Shown: piece by piece, positions 4,478 through 7,500 of the stretch | Numbering within the stretch: position 1 is the first letter of the stretch | Layout: each line of letters starts with the position of its first letter | Assembly (NCBI GenBank): GCA_029858245.1 | Contig: JAOUFL010000110.1 | Span: forward strand, 1 to 7,500 | Origin: Candidatus Zixiibacteriota bacterium | GTDB taxonomy: Bacteria; Zixibacteria; MSB-5A5; RBG-16-43-9 | DNA: 7,500 nt | Direction: 5' to 3' | The notes under the pieces: model-generated | Told to the model about the DNA's origin: nothing | The model's input: only the letters and a program-made list of their open reading frames with translations | The model's database searches: none | Program-made: the position numbers and the translations under genes

Positions 4478-7400
4478 TATTGTTTTTTTGTTTTTTTATT
4501 TTATGCTTTGACATTTTTCTTCTTAAGGTGGCTTCACTTATTTCAAGTTCTAAGGCTGCTCGTACCTGATTCCAGTTGTTATTATCTAATGCTGATAAGA
4601 TCATCTCTTTTTCTACGTTATCCAGGACTTCTGACAGGCTTCTCTTTGAAATTAACAGCCTTTTTTCTCTTTGACTTTTGGCTTTACTTGGAAGATATTC
4701 TCTGGAGAAAGAACCATCCTCCGAGAATAGAACTACTTTTTCCATTAAATTGGCTAATTCTCTTACATTTCCAGGCCAGGGATAATCAATTAAGAGATTC
4801 ATTATTTTTACCGGGACTAATGTCTTGGGCTTTTTGTTTTCTTCTGAAAACTTATCCAGAAAATGCTCAACAAGGTAAGGAATATCCTCTTTTCTTTCTC
4901 TTAAAGGGGGGATTTTGATCGTTACCGGGTTCAACCTATAGAAAAGGTCTTTTCTAAAAGTTCCCTTTTTCATGCAGTCGTCTAAATCTTTATTGGTAGC
5001 TGAGATCACTCGAATATCAACTTTAATAGTTTTACTTCCACCTACCCTTTCAAATTCTCGTTCTTGAAGAACTCTCAACACTTTAGCCTGGGTAGAAAGA
5101 CTCATATCTCCAATCTCATCAAAAAAGATGGTTCCCCCATCCGCCTGTTTAAACTTCCCATCTCTCATCGCTACACCGGTGGCTACTTTTTCCTCTACGC
5201 CGAACAATTCGCTTTCTAAAAGAGACTCAGGTAAAGCAGCACAGTTGACCTTGAGAAAAGATTTATTCTTACGACTGCTGGTATGATGGATGAGGTTGGC
5301 TATTAGCTCTTTGCCTGCACCGCTTTCTCCTAAAAGCAAAACGCTGGCTTTGGTATCAGCTATTTTTTCAACCATATGGAAGACCTCTTGCATCTTCTTG
5401 CTTTTTCCGATTATGTTAGGATAGGTATAAGTTCTCTCCAGGTTTTTTTTCAACTGGAAAATCTCTTCATTAAGATGACTGTAGTATTGAGCTTTTTCAA
5501 GTGCAACTGCTATCAGATTAGCAAAAGCCTTGAGGAAATCCGAGTCCTCCCTGGAAAACATTCCACATAATGAACGATGATCTACATAAATTGTGCCTAA
5601 AGTTTTATCCTTGCTGTTTAAAGGTACGCATAGGATGGAAAGGATATTATAAGTAATCACACTCTTATATAAACTTACCTCCGGATCAATTCTGGCATCT
5701 TGGATTATAAGGGGAGAATCGGCTTCGAGCACATTCCTGATTACTCTGCGGCTGATGGATAGAGCATCTTCTTTAGTTTCCCTTTCTATTCCCCTGGCAG
5801 CTTTTAATTCTAAACTATCATTTTCCGGATAATAAAGTATAATTGCAGCTCTTTCAGCATTTAGATGTTTAATGGCTAAATCCAGGATCTTCAGCAAAAG
5901 CTCGTCTAAATCAGTAATATTTCTCAAGAGTTCCGTGATTTGATATAAAACTTGAGTTCTCTGTTTTTCCATTTGAACATAATCAGATAACCCTTTCATT
6001 AAATCCTCACACTGTTTAATTCTAAAAGGGATTTCCATATGCTTGAAGATGTTCAATGATTCACCAAGATATGCCTTGGCTTCTTTATAGTTCTCTTCTT
6101 CAATTTTTATTTTGCCGATCTCAAGATTAGTCAAGCCAAGTTCGTATCTCATCTTCAATTTCCTAAAAATTCCAGCAGATTCTAATAGCTCTTTTATACC
6201 CTCTTCCAACTTATCTTTTTTAATAAAAAAGAGGCTCTTTATTCTCTTGAGCTCACCTTTTAATGCCTGATCCTCTATTGGTTTGAAAAGTTTTTCAGCA
6301 TAGTCTAAATGAAGTTCAGCCTCAGTTATATTGTTTTGATGGAGACTCAATTCTGTTAATAATAACAAAACCTCGATTATCTTCTTTGGATTTCTCTCTG
6401 TGTCGTGTAACCTCAAGCTCTCTTTTAGTTGTGCAGAAGCAGTCGGGAAGTCTCCTCTCTCAAGGTTTAATCTTCCCAATAGACATAAGCTCTCAGCTTT
6501 TCCGATCTTATCATTAAATTCTTCACGCAATTTCAAGCTTTTTTCCAGATAGATTTTGGACTTAGACCATTCTCCTTTGAGTAAGTATACTTTACCCAGG
6601 TTATAGCAAGAGAAAGCTAGATCTCTTTTATTTTTTAAATTCCTGAAAAACCTGAGTGCACTCGAATGAGCTTCAATTGAATTTTTCAGTGCTCCTCTTT
6701 TTAAATAAACGATCCCCAGGTTATCAAGAGTTATAGCCAACTCCGCCTCGTCCTCCATTTTCTCCTTCAATTCATAACTTTTCTGGTGATATTCTAAGGA
6801 TTTGTCCCAGTCGTATAAATTTCCATAGGTTAAGGCTAAGTTGTTGTAAAGATGAGATAGACGCCTTACATTTTGGTATCTTTCTTCAAAATCCAGTGAT
6901 TGCTTAAAATAATCTAGAGCATCCACTGGGTTGCCCATACTTTTCACAAGCAGTCCCAGATTCATTTGAACTGTAGCTATACGATTTTCATCCCCTAATT
7001 CCACAAAAATCTTTAAAGCCTTTTGATAGAGGTTAAAAGCTTTATTCAGCTCCCCCAGATCCGAGTAAACTGAACCCAGACCGTTCAATGCCAGTCCCAA
7101 TTCCTTAGAAATTACCTCTCCAGACAATTCGATTACTTTATGAAAATGCGTTATCGCTTGAGCATATTCAGTTTTTCTCTTGTAAGTCCATCCCAGTTTG
7201 ATATTTAGATCACTCTTAGCTTTCGAGTCTTGTGTTTTGTTACATAGAGACAAGCCTTCATTTAAAATCTCAATGGCTTTTTGATAGTTCCCCTTATTGA
7301 AATTGAGTAACCCCAGTTCTTTATGAAATTCAATTATCTTCTCCGGGCTTTGAGATTCTTGCTTGCTGAGTTCAAGCCCTTTAGAGCAGAAGCTGATGCC

Positions 7401-7500
7401 TTTGTCAAAATCCCCAGAAATTCTATACTGCTCGGTTAATTTTTTTAAAAGGTCAATTTTCGATAAGCCAGTTTTATTAATTTCTGTATCGAACAGGCTA
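4464..7500 (-). CDS. TPR-GAF-AAA+-Fis transcriptional regulator of the sigma54 activator (EBP) family, 5' end outside window
   Basis: Cytoplasmic sensor-activator with 1011 visible residues. The frame stays open to base 7499, so the TTG at 7253 is internal and the start lies beyond the right edge. Numbering from the codon at 7499: about twelve TPR units of roughly 40 residues (1-490), a helical linker, a GAF domain (about 532-672), a coiled linker, an EBP-type AAA+ domain (about 694-932), and a Fis/HTH_8 domain (about 962-1007) with a Lys-rich tail. ATPase parts are intact: Walker A GESGAGKE (724-731), Walker B D794-E795 in FFDEIGD, sensor I ATNKD (N836), arginine fingers R849 and R855 in FRKDLFYRL, and sensor II in WPGNVREL (R913). 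The sigma54-contacting GAFTGA loop is replaced by KVATGV (771-776, bases 5172-5189), keeping only the Thr-Gly pair. TPRs suggest control by a protein or peptide and GAF by a small ligand; a further N-terminal domain, such as a Ser/Thr kinase, is possible but unseen. Its stop codon lies inside a palindrome that may be its own binding site. Confidence 0.93.
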   Translation of the reverse strand, partial: SLFDTEINKTGLSKIDLLKKLTEQYRISGDFDKGISFCSKGLELSKQESQSPEKIIEFHKELGLLNFNKGNYQKAIEILNEGLSLCNKTQDSKAKSDLNIKLGWTYKRKTEYAQAITHFHKVIELSGEVISKELGLALNGLGSVYSDLGELNKAFNLYQKALKIFVELGDENRIATVQMNLGLLVKSMGNPVDALDYFKQSLDFEERYQNVRRLSHLYNNLALTYGNLYDWDKSLEYHQKSYELKEKMEDEAELAITLDNLGIVYLKRGALKNSIEAHSSALRFFRNLKNKRDLAFSCYNLGKVYLLKGEWSKSKIYLEKSLKLREEFNDKIGKAESLCLLGRLNLERGDFPTASAQLKESLRLHDTERNPKKIIEVLLLLTELSLHQNNITEAELHLDYAEKLFKPIEDQALKGELKRIKSLFFIKKDKLEEGIKELLESAGIFRKLKMRYELGLTNLEIGKIKIEEENYKEAKAYLGESLNIFKHMEIPFRIKQCEDLMKGLSDYVQMEKQRTQVLYQITELLRNITDLDELLLKILDLAIKHLNAERAAIILYYPENDSLELKAARGIERETKEDALSISRRVIRNVLEADSPLIIQDARIDPEVSLYKSVITYNILSILCVPLNSKDKTLGTIYVDHRSLCGMFSREDSDFLKAFANLIAVALEKAQYYSHLNEEIFQLKKNLERTYTYPNIIGKSKKMQEVFHMVEKIADTKASVLLLGESGAGKELIANLIHHTSSRKNKSFLKVNCAALPESLLESELFGVEEKVATGVAMRDGKFKQADGGTIFFDEIGDMSLSTQAKVLRVLQEREFERVGGSKTIKVDIRVISATNKDLDDCMKKGTFRKDLFYRLNPVTIKIPPLRERKEDIPYLVEHFLDKFSEENKKPKTLVPVKIMNLLIDYPWPGNVRELANLMEKVVLFSEDGSFSREYLPSKAKSQREKRLLISKRSLSEVLDNVEKEMILSALDNNNWNQVRAALELEISEATLRRKMSKHKIKKQKNNTRQK

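Noticed and set aside
4442..4918. A 158-codon + strand ORF starting near 4442
   Set aside because: It lies antisense to the AAA+ and HTH coding region of the large regulator, its hydrophobic composition is what the complement of that gene gives, and no promoter or ribosome site supports it.
5376..5570. A 64-codon + strand ORF within the regulator
   Set aside because: Antisense shadow of the GAF to AAA+ linker region.

Overview
The window reads as chromosomal DNA from an AT-rich, probably Gram-negative-type bacterium outside the well-studied groups. Supporting this are a type IV pilus / type II secretion ATPase and platform-protein pair, a very long TPR-GAF-AAA+ regulator of the sigma54 activator (EBP) family, and a sigma54-type promoter. 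Such long TPR/GAF activators are frequent in deltaproteobacterial-grade and FCB-related candidate phyla, but the sequence alone does not fix the phylum. No rRNA, tRNA, CRISPR array or transposase was seen.

Left part (1-2653, + strand): the 3' part of a PilB/GspE-type assembly ATPase, which runs off the left edge, overlaps by one base (TAATG) a complete PilC/GspF-type inner-membrane platform protein. Together they form a pilus or pseudopilus motor operon. No pilin or prepilin gene follows. Positions 2654-2998 are a convergent intergenic region with weak hairpins.

Right part (2999-7500, all - strand, read right to left): (1) a regulator of at least 1011 residues whose N-terminus lies beyond the right edge, with about twelve TPR units, a GAF domain, a sigma54-activator-type AAA+ domain with intact ATPase residues but a divergent GAFTGA loop, and a Fis-type helix-turn-helix; (2) a 334-bp control region with two identical 18-bp palindromes, one of which contains the regulator's stop codon, and a GG-N10-GC sigma54 promoter candidate pointing left; (3) a 70-residue secreted or membrane-anchored peptide gene directly downstream of that promoter; (4) a 78-nt GC-rich, hairpin-forming segment carrying a strong Shine-Dalgarno sequence and an 18-codon ORF; (5) a 260-residue pseudo-AAA+ protein related to the EBP ATPase domain but lacking essentially every catalytic residue except the P-loop.

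Proposed reading (inference): the right half is a compact regulatory module. The TPR-GAF regulator would bind the paired palindromes as upstream enhancer sites and drive the sigma54 promoter in front of the secreted peptide and the pseudo-AAA+ gene. The catalytically dead AAA+ protein could modulate the active regulator by co-assembling with it, and the secreted peptide could be the signal or effector. Whether this module controls the neighbouring pilus genes cannot be told from the sequence.
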